A stretch of DNA of 64,000 nucleotides from JAGVSV01 sp050952845 (GTDB lineage: Bacteria > Bacillota > Clostridia > Christensenellales > Aristaeellaceae), in NCBI GenBank assembly GCA_050952845.1, contig JBMNLP010000001.1:1054001-1118000 (forward strand), read 5' to 3'. The notes below the pieces were generated by a model, which was not told the origin of the DNA, searched no databases, and saw only the letters and a program-made list of their open reading frames with translations. Each line of letters begins with the position of its first letter. Position 1 is the first letter of the stretch. Made by a program: the position numbers and the translations under genes. Shown piece by piece: positions 34,023-42,184 of the stretch.

Positions 34023-34868
34023 TTATAATGTTCTTGACGCGTGGCGCGCAGCATGACAGCAGATATTCACTGCGACCGGCAGGCCGGCGATATGCGTACC
34101 GAAGGCTTTGATATGCACTTTCAACGCCGTGGTGCTGCCGCCGGTTCCTGCGGGACCGATGCCCAGGCAATTGATGGCGTCCATCAGCTCGTCCTCTAAC
34201 GCGGCATAGCGCGGGTCGGCGTTGCGGACGTCTAAGGACAATGCCGTGCACTCCTTGGCCATGAGCGCAGCCTTTTCAAATGTGCCGCCAATGCCAATGC
34301 CTATGATCACCGGGGGGCAGGGGTTGGGACCTGCTTTTTCCACCGTCTCCACCACAAAGCGTTTGACACCTTCCAGCCCGTCTGCCGGCACCAGCATTTT
34401 GAGCGCGCTCATGTTTTCGCTGCCAAAGCCTTTGGCGGACACCGTAAGAGTCAGCGCATCGCCCGGCACGATCCTGGTGTGGATAACAGCCGGCGTGTTG
34501 TCCCTGGTGTTGATCCTATCAAACAGCGGATCGCCCACGATGGATTTTCGCAGGAAGCCTTGTGTATATGCCTGACGGACGCCTTCGTTGATGGCTGCTT
34601 CAAAATCACCACCTATGATGTGCACATCCTGCCCGACATCAGCAAACACCACGGACATACCGGTGTCCTGGCAGATGGCGACCTGCTCTTCCTTGGCGAT
34701 GCGATAGTTCTTGATGATTTGCTCTAACACGTTGCGGCCTACGGGCGATTCTTCTTTTTCAAGGGCTGTATTGAACGCGCCAAGTAAATCGTCTGTGGCA
34801 CAATAGCTGGCGGTTAGGAAAAGGTCCCTGATGGTTTGGGTGATCAATGATGTCAGAATCGTTTTCAT
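34023..34868 (-). CDS. Class I fumarate hydratase-type hydro-lyase, alpha subunit
   Basis: N-terminal half of the [4Fe-4S] hydro-lyase; interconverts fumarate and malate with the beta subunit. 281 residues with the cluster-ligand cysteines expected in ICQDTGMSVVFADVG, NPCPPVIIGIGIGG and KECTALSLDV. The ATG at 34868 is preceded by AAAGGATG; an ATG at 34886 has no ribosome site. 17 bp after tmcAL and 10 bp before the beta subunit. Confidence 0.92.
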   Translation of the reverse strand: MKTILTSLITQTIRDLFLTASYCATDDLLGAFNTALEKEESPVGRNVLEQIIKNYRIAKEEQVAICQDTGMSVVFADVGQDVHIIGGDFEAAINEGVRQAYTQGFLRKSIVGDPLFDRINTRDNTPAVIHTRIVPGDALTLTVSAKGFGSENMSALKMLVPADGLEGVKRFVVETVEKAGPNPCPPVIIGIGIGGTFEKAALMAKECTALSLDVRNADPRYAALEDELMDAINCLGIGPAGTGGSTTALKVHIKAFGTHIAGLPVAVNICCHAARHASRTL

Positions 34869-34885
34869 GGGATCACATCCTTTCA

Positions 34886-36055
34886 TTAATAGGTGACAAC
34901 TGGATGCCTGTAGGCGCTGTCGGGTGGCAGACCGGCGCCCAGCGCCCAGAGGGTTTCAGCCAGCATGTCCTGCTCAATGCCGTCCACCGTTTCGCGCGCT
35001 GGCTTGGAGATGAGTCGGATGCCGTTCAGACGCAAGGCTTTGAGCAGGGGCGCTGCCTCCCGACTGTAACCAAGCAGCCGTGCGTATTGGGGGATGTCTG
35101 CCAGGTTGTTCCTTGTTTGCCCTGTAAGCATGTGGGACAGAATGCGGTTGATGCGCGCGTAGGGATAGCGTTTTGTCTTGACGATGTCGACCAGTTGTTC
35201 GCGCGTCACAGCACTCTTCGCGGCTTTCAGTATGCGCCGTTCCAGTCCCTCAGATACATCAGGACAGCGTGCAGCTTGTACGGGTGTGGTTTGGAGCAGG
35301 TGTGATATCAGCGCCTTGTCCAGCGATTCCGGTCGGTGCAGGCGGTTGGTGTTTGCAGCATCCTGGATGATGGTGTACACAGCATCCGGCACGCTGCGCT
35401 GAACGCCCTGCCAGTCGCCGCGCAGCATAGCCAGGCGTACAGCCGATGCGGAAGGTTCATGCGCAAGGGCAGTCGACTGGTAGGCGGTGTTCCTTTTAAT
35501 AGGTACGACTGTCATCCGGCTGCCGAGGCGTTTCAATGCCCTGAGGTAACTGATAGCCAGCGTCATGTTAGGCTGAGACAGAAATGCCTTCTGCACACCA
35601 GGATAGCTTGCGTTCAAGGCCTCACCGCGTGCGCGCGCGAATGATTTGCCCTCCGCTATACCCAAGCGCAACTTCTGCCTGTAGGTAGTGTTTGGGTGTT
35701 CGATTATTGAGGCGATGTTGTACAGGTGCTGCAGATCATCCACCTCGGTGCCAAAGCTGAGATGTGTCACTACGCCAAGCCCGTCCAGAATGCCTATGCC
35801 GCCCAATGCAAAGCGATCGGCAGGTGCGCAGGAAAAGGAATAGGGCATGCCCAGCACCAGGTTGGCGCCACTGCTCAGCGCCATCTTCGCGCGATCGTGG
35901 GTATGGAACAGCAACGGTGTGCCGCGTTGTGAAAATGCACAGCTAATGACACAGACCACGTAATCGGCGCCGCTTGCCTCGCGAGCCAGCCGCAGGTGCC
36001 GTGCGTGGCCAAGATGGAAAGGGTCGTATTCTGCGATCACACCGCAAACAAGCAT
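34886..36055 (-). CDS. tmcAL: tRNA(Met) cytidine acetate ligase
   Basis: Uses acetate and ATP to acetylate the wobble cytidine (ac4C34) of elongator tRNA-Met. 389 residues; the nucleotidyltransferase-like N-terminus MLVCGVIAEYDPFHLGHARH has the HxGH box, followed by ISCAFSQRGTP and a helical C-terminal half. The ATG at 36055 follows GGAGG; a longer frame to 36199 has no ribosome site and enters AT-rich DNA. An extended -10 (TGG-TATAGT, 36092-36084 minus) is a probable promoter. It heads the unit tmcAL-fumarase alpha-beta-carboxypeptidase. Confidence 0.92.
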   Translation of the reverse strand: MLVCGVIAEYDPFHLGHARHLRLAREASGADYVVCVISCAFSQRGTPLLFHTHDRAKMALSSGANLVLGMPYSFSCAPADRFALGGIGILDGLGVVTHLSFGTEVDDLQHLYNIASIIEHPNTTYRQKLRLGIAEGKSFARARGEALNASYPGVQKAFLSQPNMTLAISYLRALKRLGSRMTVVPIKRNTAYQSTALAHEPSASAVRLAMLRGDWQGVQRSVPDAVYTIIQDAANTNRLHRPESLDKALISHLLQTTPVQAARCPDVSEGLERRILKAAKSAVTREQLVDIVKTKRYPYARINRILSHMLTGQTRNNLADIPQYARLLGYSREAAPLLKALRLNGIRLISKPARETVDGIEQDMLAETLWALGAGLPPDSAYRHPVVTY

Positions 36056-36261
36056 AGTCCCTCCATGGCGTTTGTTTATCATTACTATACCATAGGCGAT
36101 GGCTTGGGGAAAAGAGCGAGAATGTTGGAGGCAGGGACTAAAAATAAATTTGCAAAAGCTCTCCCCACTTTTACACTTCTTAATTTCAACCCAGCTCAAA
36201 ATTCCTATATATTACAAGGCGTCCGAGCCTATTTTTTTGTCAAGTTTTAAGAATTTGCCTA

Positions 36262-36290
36262 TTTACCGTTCCTTACCGTTGTGATATAAT
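36262..36290 (+). promoter_or_regulatory. Promoter of a truncated transposase remnant
   Basis: TTTACC (36262-36267), 17-bp spacer, TATAAT (36285-36290), followed by AAGGAGG and an ATG at 36325. Expression signals are intact although the gene is not. Confidence 0.6.
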
Positions 36291-36324
36291 CATGACGTCA
36301 TTTCTACCTGTAAGGAGGAGCGTC

Positions 36325-36382
36325 ATGTACCTGAAGAAGATCCCCAACAAGAAGTCCGGCAAGACCTTTTTGTCCATCGTCA
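36325..36382 (+). pseudogene. N-terminal remnant of an IS1634-type transposase
   Basis: Nineteen codons (MYLKKIPNKKSGKTFLSIV) with their own promoter and AAGGAGG match the start typical of IS1634-family transposases. The frame then enters the terminal repeat of the next element and stops. No continuation is found on the other side of that element. Confidence 0.6.
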
Positions 36383-36405
36383 AACCTTGGTTAGGGTGTC
36401 AAAAG
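36383..36405 (+). repeat. Left terminal inverted repeat of the IS1182-type element
   Basis: Begins AACCTTGGTTAGGGTG and ends CAAAAG; 22 of 23 bases match the inverse of the right end. Confidence 0.9.
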
Positions 36406-36549
36406 TAATTCATTAACTGCTCATCGCCTCGGCGGCACTGCTATCAAAATCCTGCAAGGGAATCCTATAAGGAGCTTGAAAAACGTTGAAATTTCAACAT
36501 TTTCTCCCTTAATATGATATAATAGATATATATTAAAGGAGGCGTTTTC

Positions 36550-38130
36550 ATGGCTTTTGTAACGAATTCCAATCAACAATTTAATTTCAATGATCCTCTT
36601 TACGGCTTAACAGAAAGAGAAAAGAAGTATTTGGAGAAATCCTGGGCAGTGGGCTTCTACAAATTGATTTTCTCATCCATAAATGAAGAAAGATTTAAAG
36701 ATCTCTACAGCAGTAACCCTGCAAGCCGTCCCAATACACCGGTGAATGTGATTTTCGGTGCTTTGATTCTGAAAGAACTCTTTGCTTTAACCGATGATGA
36801 GTTGATTGAACGGATGATGTTTGACATGCTTTTTCAACATGCTCTTGGTACCGGTAGTTTTGAAGAACAACCTGTTAGTGATCGAACCTTTAGCCGTTTT
36901 AGAGAAAGACTCTACAACTATGAGATAGAAACCGGTCGAGATCTTGTCCAAGAAGAAATGGAGGCTTTAGCGGATTCCTTTGCTTCTTTTAGTGGAGTGA
37001 ATCGTTCTATCCGAAGGATGGATAGCCTTATGGTCGCATCCAACTGTAAAAAAATGTCACGATTGGAAATCATGTACACTTGTGTTGCGAATATGGTGAA
37101 GCGCATGAAGAAACAAGACGAACTCATATCGGATCAATACAAGCACTATTTAGAAGAGGATGATGTCAATAAAATTATTTATCACCGCAGGAGCGATGGT
37201 TTAGAAGAGCGTCTTCAAGAAGTCATCCATGACGGTGTAAATTTAAGCAAGCAAGTTCTGGATTCTCTTTATGATAGTTCGGAGTTTCGTCTTCTCCAAA
37301 GAGTTTTAAGAGAGCAAACGGAATCAACACCGAACGGTCCAAAACCTAAAGATAAAGCTCAAATCAAAACTGATAGTTTGCAAAATCCATCGGATCCGGA
37401 TGCGACTTACCGTAAAAAGGCCGGAAAAGATCACAAAGGTTACACTGCAAATATTGTTGAGTTGAGTCCGAATGAAGGACCCAACTACATAACGCATTAC
37501 GATTTAAAGCCGAATACCTATTCCGATCAATCCTTTGCGGAAGACATCATAGAAAACCTAGGACAGCAAGAAGATGAGCTGATCCTTATTGCAGATGGCG
37601 CCTTTGGAAGTGAAGATATAAAATCCGCGGCCAAAGACAATAACATTCAACTATTGACAACAGCCTTAATAGGAAAAACACCGGAACCGATTCTGAGTGA
37701 ATTTCAAATAGACGAAGAACAAGGGAAAGTCTTAAGCTGCCCGGGAGGTAAAGAGCCGATCAAGACCACCTACTACCCTAAAACAGGCATGTATCGAGCC
37801 GTATTTCAAAAGACAGACTGTGCAAATTGCCCATATCGTACGAACTGCTCTATGAAAGAACAGAAGAAAAGCAACGTTGTTTCAATCACAAGCAAAACAA
37901 TTGCGAGAGCCAAGCAAGTGATTCATATGGGGAGTCAAGCATACAAAGAATTTGCAAAGAAACGGAACGGTATAGAAGGAATTCCCTCCCTACTTCGCAG
38001 ACGCTATGATATAGATCATGTGCCTGTGAGGGGGTTAGTACGCCTAAAAACCTGGTTGGGATTTAAGATTGGGGCGATTAATAGCAAAAGGCTATTGAAA
38101 AGCGTGCAAGAACCCATAAAATGCAGTTAA
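36550..38130 (+). CDS. IS1182-family transposase
   Basis: 526-residue DDE transposase that appears intact. N-terminal domain (YGLTEREKKYLEKSW ... NTPVNVIFGALILKEL), catalytic-domain landmarks DATYRKKAGKDHKGYTA, LILIADGAFGSEDIKSAA and, at the C-terminus, KRNGIEGIPSLLRRRYD with the catalytic Glu, plus a cysteine cluster CANCPYRTNC. An extended -10 (TGA-TATAAT, ending 36523) and AAAGGAGG precede the ATG; upstream is a perfect palindrome GTTGAAATTTCAAC (36485-36498). Probably still mobile. Confidence 0.92.
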   Translation: MAFVTNSNQQFNFNDPLYGLTEREKKYLEKSWAVGFYKLIFSSINEERFKDLYSSNPASRPNTPVNVIFGALILKELFALTDDELIERMMFDMLFQHALGTGSFEEQPVSDRTFSRFRERLYNYEIETGRDLVQEEMEALADSFASFSGVNRSIRRMDSLMVASNCKKMSRLEIMYTCVANMVKRMKKQDELISDQYKHYLEEDDVNKIIYHRRSDGLEERLQEVIHDGVNLSKQVLDSLYDSSEFRLLQRVLREQTESTPNGPKPKDKAQIKTDSLQNPSDPDATYRKKAGKDHKGYTANIVELSPNEGPNYITHYDLKPNTYSDQSFAEDIIENLGQQEDELILIADGAFGSEDIKSAAKDNNIQLLTTALIGKTPEPILSEFQIDEEQGKVLSCPGGKEPIKTTYYPKTGMYRAVFQKTDCANCPYRTNCSMKEQKKSNVVSITSKTIARAKQVIHMGSQAYKEFAKKRNGIEGIPSLLRRRYDIDHVPVRGLVRLKTWLGFKIGAINSKRLLKSVQEPIKCS

Positions 38131-38233
38131 TATAGAGATCTATATCGACGGATTCCTTTATTTTATTTAAATCCAACTAGATACTGAACACCATACACTA
38201 AAGGGTGCTTTTAAGGTGGGTTCTAAACCTATG

Positions 38234-38256
38234 CTTTTGATACCCTAACCAAGGTT
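38234..38256 (-). repeat. Right terminal inverted repeat of the IS1182-type element
   Basis: Reverse complement begins AACCTTGGTTAGGGTA and ends CAAAAG; the one mismatch to the left end is at position 16. Confidence 0.9.
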
Positions 38257-38615
38257 GTACAATCCAATCTATACATCCTAGATGCCGGTGTCATCTACCT
38301 GGAAACGGAGCCTGTGGTGGAGGTGCAGCCGGCAAACCGCGTGTTAGACGCAGTGCATGAACAATTTTAAATTAAAGGAAAGGACTCCATTAATCATTCG
38401 GTCATCAATTACCGGCTGGCGGATTCGAAAGATGCGCTGCCTGAAGCGGATATCGTCGTACGTGCACCAAAGAAAAGAATGAAATGAACATCGCAGGCGT
38501 TTATTTAGCTGATGTCACCACCAGCAGCATGGTGCTTGAAGTTAAGGTTTATGATAGCGCCAAGCCCAAAGAAACAGTCAATGTGAAAGAATCGATGGCT
38601 TGGTGGTATAAATAG
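38257..38615 (+). pseudogene. Degraded gene remnant, unrecognised
   Basis: Coding-like sequence open from the IS edge (VVQSNLYILDAGVIYLETEP ... VLDAVHEQF, stop at 38370), continuing in the same frame after that stop (INHSVINYRLADSKDALPEA, stop at 38487) and then in another frame from 38484 (MNIAGVYLADVTTSSMVLEV ... AWWYK, stop at 38615). The three stretches read like one protein broken by a stop and a frameshift. Its 5' part is missing at the IS junction. I do not recognise the family. Confidence 0.5.
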
Positions 38616-38641
38616 CCGGGTAAACGACTCGCAAACCCTAT

Positions 38642-38690
38642 AAACACCCGGGCGCCGTGCCTTTCTCTTTGCGTGTGGCTCTGGGTGTTT
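38642..38690 (+). terminator. Possible terminator after the gene remnant
   Basis: Arms AAACACCC (38642-38649) and GGGTGTTT (38683-38690) enclose a 33-base loop that can pair internally; TGTGCTTTTC follows. The T-run is interrupted, so the call is weak. Confidence 0.4.
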
Positions 38691-38793
38691 TGTGCTTTTC
38701 GTCTAAATTTTACTTGTTTTTTACCTTCACCAAACTTTTTAGGGGTATAGTCTAACATGAATGTGCTTAGCACAAAAAATTTAAGGAGGACAA

Positions 38794-40140
38794 ATGATGA
38801 TGAAAAGAATTCTTGCAGGGATACTGGTGCTGGTGCTGGCGCTTGGGCTTGCCGCCACGGGCTTTGCCGAAGCGCCCAAGGGCAGGCTGGTCATTTTGCA
38901 CACCAACGACATCCATGGCCGCGCCGTAGCGGATCCGGCCGGGAAGGTGCTGGGTTATGCAGCCATCGCCCAGTACAAAAAGGATCTGGAGGCGGCCGGG
39001 GACAGCGTGTTGCTACTGGACGCGGGCGATGCCTGCCAGGGCACGCCGCTGGTAAACCTGAGCATGGGCAAAACTGCCATCGAGTTTATGAACGCCGCTG
39101 GCTATGACGCCATGACGCCCGGCAACCACGAGTTTGACTGGGGGCTGGACAATGCCAAACAGCTGGCGGGGCTGGCCAGTTTCCCTATGCTCTCTGCCAA
39201 TATCATCAACCACCTGGAGGGCAACTTAACCTTTGTGGCCAATAAAATCTTTGATATGCCCAACGGCATGAAGGTGGGCGTCTTTGGCCTCACCACCCCT
39301 GAAACCATGACCAAAGCCCATCCGGATAAGGTGCGGGGCATCGATTTCCTCCAGGGGGAGGCCCTGTATGAGGCAGCCAGGAAACAGGTGGAGGAACTCA
39401 AGGCGGCAGGCGCTGACATCGTTGTTTTGCTCAGCCACCTGGGCTCGGATGATGAAAGCGCCCCCAACCGCAGCCTGGATGTGCTGGAAAATGTTACGGG
39501 CATCGACCTGCTGATCGACGGCCACAGCCACTCCCTGTTTGAAAAAGGTGAGATGGTCGGCGATACCCTGCTGGTCTCCGCCGGCGAATACGGCGAGAAC
39601 CTGGGTGTGGTGGAATATGATGGTGAAAATTTCAAGGCAAGCTTGTTTTCAGGCGGCCTTGACAAGAACGCCGTGGTTGAGGTGGAAGGATTTCCTTACA
39701 GTGCGTTGCTGATTGCTAAGCTGGATGCTGAGGTAGCGGAACTGGTCAACAGCACCAATCAGGCGGTGCAGGAAGAACTGTCCAAGGTCTTTGCCAGGAC
39801 GGAGGTCTTCCTCAACGGCGAGCGCGACCCGGGCAACCGCACCGAGGAAACCAACTTAGGCGACTTTGCTGCTGACGCCATCCTGTGGGCGGCTAAACAA
39901 GCGCTGGGCGACAAGGTGGTGGCTGCCATCACCAACGGCGGCGGCATCCGGGCCAGCATCCAGGTGGGCGACATCACCATGAATGACATGAAAACCGTAT
40001 TCCCCTTTGGCAATGAAGTGAGCGTCCTTGAGGTAAAGGGTTCCGAACTGCTGGAAGCCCTGGAGGCCGCTACCAGCGCCACGCCCAAGGCCTTGGGTGC
40101 TTTCCCCCAGGTATCGGGCATCGTATTTAGTGTCCACTGA
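38794..40140 (+). pseudogene. Secreted 5'-nucleotidase/metallophosphatase, C-terminus cut off at IS element
   Basis: Exported nucleotide or UDP-sugar phosphohydrolase of the UshA/5'-nucleotidase family. 448 residues remain: signal peptide (to about FAEAP), metal site LVILHTNDIHGR, LLDAGDACQGTP, GNHEFDWG, GHSHSL, and the first part of the substrate-specificity domain (TNGGGIRASIQVGDI). The sequence ends in FPQVSGIVFSVH at the left edge of the IS5-type element, where the usual last 60-100 residues with the nucleoside-stacking Phe and GGDGY-like loop should follow. Activity is doubtful. Three ATGs follow AAGGAGG; the first or second is likely used. Confidence 0.82.
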
Positions 40141-40185
40141 TTAATCCAACAACGTATTATAATACAAGCCTTTAAGTCGAATTTA

Positions 40186-40241
40186 TGGTACAATAAGTGC
40201 AAGGGAAAGCACCGAAAAGGCAAAAAACCCTTGCACTTATT
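40186..40241 (+). promoter_or_regulatory. IS leader: extended -10 promoter plus 14-bp hairpin before the transposase
   Basis: TGG-TACAAT (40186-40194) should start transcripts near 40200. Arms AATAAGTGCAAGGG (40192-40205) and CCCTTGCACTTATT (40228-40241) pair perfectly over 14 bp; the right arm ends 2 bases before GGAGG. A transcript from outside the IS would contain both arms, one from this promoter only the last few bases of the left arm. Confidence 0.6.
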
Positions 40242-40256
40242 TCGGAGGTAAAAACA

Positions 40257-41774
40257 GTGTATCGGCCGCAAAGCGAACAAGTCAGTATCTTTGAGGATGA
40301 AAAGGTGTTTCAATTCCAAGGACTGGATTCTACCAACGATTGGGTCAAGCTGGCCAAGATGATCCCATGGGCTGAGTTGGAACGCCGTTACGCGCAGACC
40401 TTTACAAGCGAAGTGGGCAATGTAGGCAAATCCGCCAGGATGGCAATAGGAGCGCTCGTCATTAAGGAACGCTATGGTTTTTCAGATGAGGATACGGTGG
40501 AGGAGATCCGGATGAATCCTTATCTCCAGTTTTTCCTGGGTCTGCCAGCCTTTCAACATGAAGCGCCGTTTGACGCGAGCACCATGACGTTGTTTCGCAA
40601 GCGGATTCCTGTAGAGTTGACGGCGGAGCTGAATGATTATATCTCCGGCCGCAGGAACCCATACGCAGAGAAGAAAGACGAGGAGGAAAATGATGATGCT
40701 TCGCCTTCTGAATCAACGGACGAAGGCGATAAAGAGGAGGAATCGGAAGAGGCTGAAGAGCCTGTCAATAGCGGTACACTGATCCTGGATGCCACCTGCG
40801 TCCCTCAGGATATCCGCTATCCAACCGACCTTGGTTTGCTCAACGAGGCGCGGGAGGCGCTGGAAGCAATGATCGACAGTGTATATCCCACGGGAGAGAA
40901 ACCCCGAACCTACCGCCGCGTTGCTCGCAGAGACTATCTGAGGTATGTCAGGAACAGGAAACCCACCCGGAAACAACTGCGCACCAGCCTTCGGAAACAA
41001 CTGAACTATGTTCGCCGCGATCTGGGCTATCTATCCGATATGAAGGATCATCTGAGCGAGAAAGACCGGGAACGACTTGGTGTGATTGAGCAGCTGTATG
41101 CGCAGCAGAAGGAAATGTATGACAATCGGACCAGTCGCGTAGATGACAGGATCGTCAGCCTGCATGAGCCCTGGGTGCGTCCCATCGTTCGCGGCAAGTC
41201 GAAAGCGCCGGCAGAGTTTGGTGCAAAGCTGGCTGTATCCGTTGTGGATGGTTATATGCGCGTAGAACATTTGTCCTGGGATGCGTACCATGAGGGTAAA
41301 ACGCTGAAGGAATCGGTAGAACGCTATCATGCCGACACGGGTAAGTATCCGGAGCGTGTCTTAGCAGACAAAGCATATCGTACACGGGAGAATCTTCAAT
41401 ACTGCAAAGCCCACGGCATTCGCATGTCGGGCCCCAAACTGGGCCGTCCACCGAAGGATAAGGCATTATATCGAGCACAACAAGATGAAGAACGCCGTGA
41501 ATCAGGCGAACGCAATGCTGTGGAGGGCGGGTTTGGAGTAGGCAAACGTCGTTATGGGATGGGATTGGTCAAGGAACGTCTGAAAGAAACCAGTGAAATA
41601 GCCATCCATATCTGCATCCTGACGATGAATTTGTGGAGACGCCTGAAGGAGTTTCTTTTTGCGCTTCTTTTGCTGGTGGTCCATGGGGCTCATGATGACA
41701 ATTGTGCGGATACAGCAGCATGGGATGGCAATCAGTGGAGATGGTTGTCCTGGAAACATGGGGTTGCTCAGTAG
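40257..41774 (+). CDS. IS5-family transposase
   Basis: 505-residue DDE transposase from GTG at 40257, which is 8 bp after GGAGG; a longer frame from 40197 would run through the leader hairpin. N-terminal DUF772-like domain (MIPWAELERRYAQTF ... EDTVEEIRMNPYLQFFLGLP), first Asp in LILDATCVPQDIRYPTD, second in VLADKAYRTREN, Glu in GERNAVEGGFGVGKRR. An acidic insert (about residues 142-175, rich in E/D) lies between the first two domains, as in related long IS5 members. Appears intact. Confidence 0.9.
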   Translation: MYRPQSEQVSIFEDEKVFQFQGLDSTNDWVKLAKMIPWAELERRYAQTFTSEVGNVGKSARMAIGALVIKERYGFSDEDTVEEIRMNPYLQFFLGLPAFQHEAPFDASTMTLFRKRIPVELTAELNDYISGRRNPYAEKKDEEENDDASPSESTDEGDKEEESEEAEEPVNSGTLILDATCVPQDIRYPTDLGLLNEAREALEAMIDSVYPTGEKPRTYRRVARRDYLRYVRNRKPTRKQLRTSLRKQLNYVRRDLGYLSDMKDHLSEKDRERLGVIEQLYAQQKEMYDNRTSRVDDRIVSLHEPWVRPIVRGKSKAPAEFGAKLAVSVVDGYMRVEHLSWDAYHEGKTLKESVERYHADTGKYPERVLADKAYRTRENLQYCKAHGIRMSGPKLGRPPKDKALYRAQQDEERRESGERNAVEGGFGVGKRRYGMGLVKERLKETSEIAIHICILTMNLWRRLKEFLFALLLLVVHGAHDDNCADTAAWDGNQWRWLSWKHGVAQ

Positions 41775-41777
41775 ACC

Positions 41778-42089
41778 CTAAATATCCTCATATTTATCGG
41801 TGTCTATTTTACTGAATCCTGCGTCCTGCAATCTTTCCGCATAAGCGTCAACTTCGTCTTGCGCATATCGAATGTCTACCGTATAAAAACTCCGATCCGG
41901 TGCCCAATCGCCCCAAAGAAATTCTCCCGTTAAAGGCGTAGGAACATCTTCCGGCCAGCCTTCAGGTCCTTGAATTCCGGGTGCAAGGCTTTCTACTGTG
42001 GTTTCTCCCGGTTTTTCTTCCTTGGCATAGGACGAAAACGCTGACGCGCAGAGCATGGCTACTAACAGTATCGCTATCATTTTCTTCAT
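41778..42089 (-). CDS. Small secreted protein, unrecognised
   Basis: 103 residues with a signal peptide (MKKMIAILLVAMLCASAFSS, cleavage near SYAKE). The mature part, WPEDVPTPLTGEFLWGDWAP ... FYTVDIRYAQDEVDAYAERL, resembles the two-part sequences of small anaerobe lipoproteins, but I know no function. The stop codon lies on the right edge of the IS5-type element; without the IS the same position would still read a stop, so the protein may be complete. Start has AGGAGG 7-8 bp upstream. Confidence 0.6.
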   Translation of the reverse strand: MKKMIAILLVAMLCASAFSSYAKEEKPGETTVESLAPGIQGPEGWPEDVPTPLTGEFLWGDWAPDRSFYTVDIRYAQDEVDAYAERLQDAGFSKIDTDKYEDI

Positions 42090-42184
42090 TACATTGTCCT
42101 CCTGTCATCAAAAAGTAAGAATCAGTTGTTGACATCCCAGGCTAATTGTGCTGTGCGGGCTAGGTTGCTTATATCAATCCTCCT

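Larger units (their letters stand above)
36383..38256. mobile_element. IS1182-type insertion sequence
   Basis: About 1,874 bp bounded by 23-bp terminal inverted repeats with one mismatch, containing a single transposase gene. It is clearly more AT-rich than the surrounding core genes. No target duplication is evident (GTCA on the left, GTAC on the right), and the two flanks belong to different genes. Confidence 0.88.
40130..41778. mobile_element. IS5-type insertion sequence
   Basis: About 1,649 bp with imperfect terminal inverted repeats: left GTGTCCACTGATTAATCC and right (complement) GGGTCTACTGAGCAACCC, 13 of 18 matching. TA flanks both ends (40128-40129 and 41779-41780), consistent with a TA target duplication. 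It carries one transposase gene. Confidence 0.8.

Noticed and set aside
36219..36239. AGGC/GCCT followed by seven T
   Set aside because: Only four to five pairs; too weak for a terminator.
40197..40256. Upstream GTG start for the IS5-type transposase
   Set aside because: The 20 added residues would be encoded by the leader hairpin and the GGAGG lies after it; GTG at 40257 fits better.
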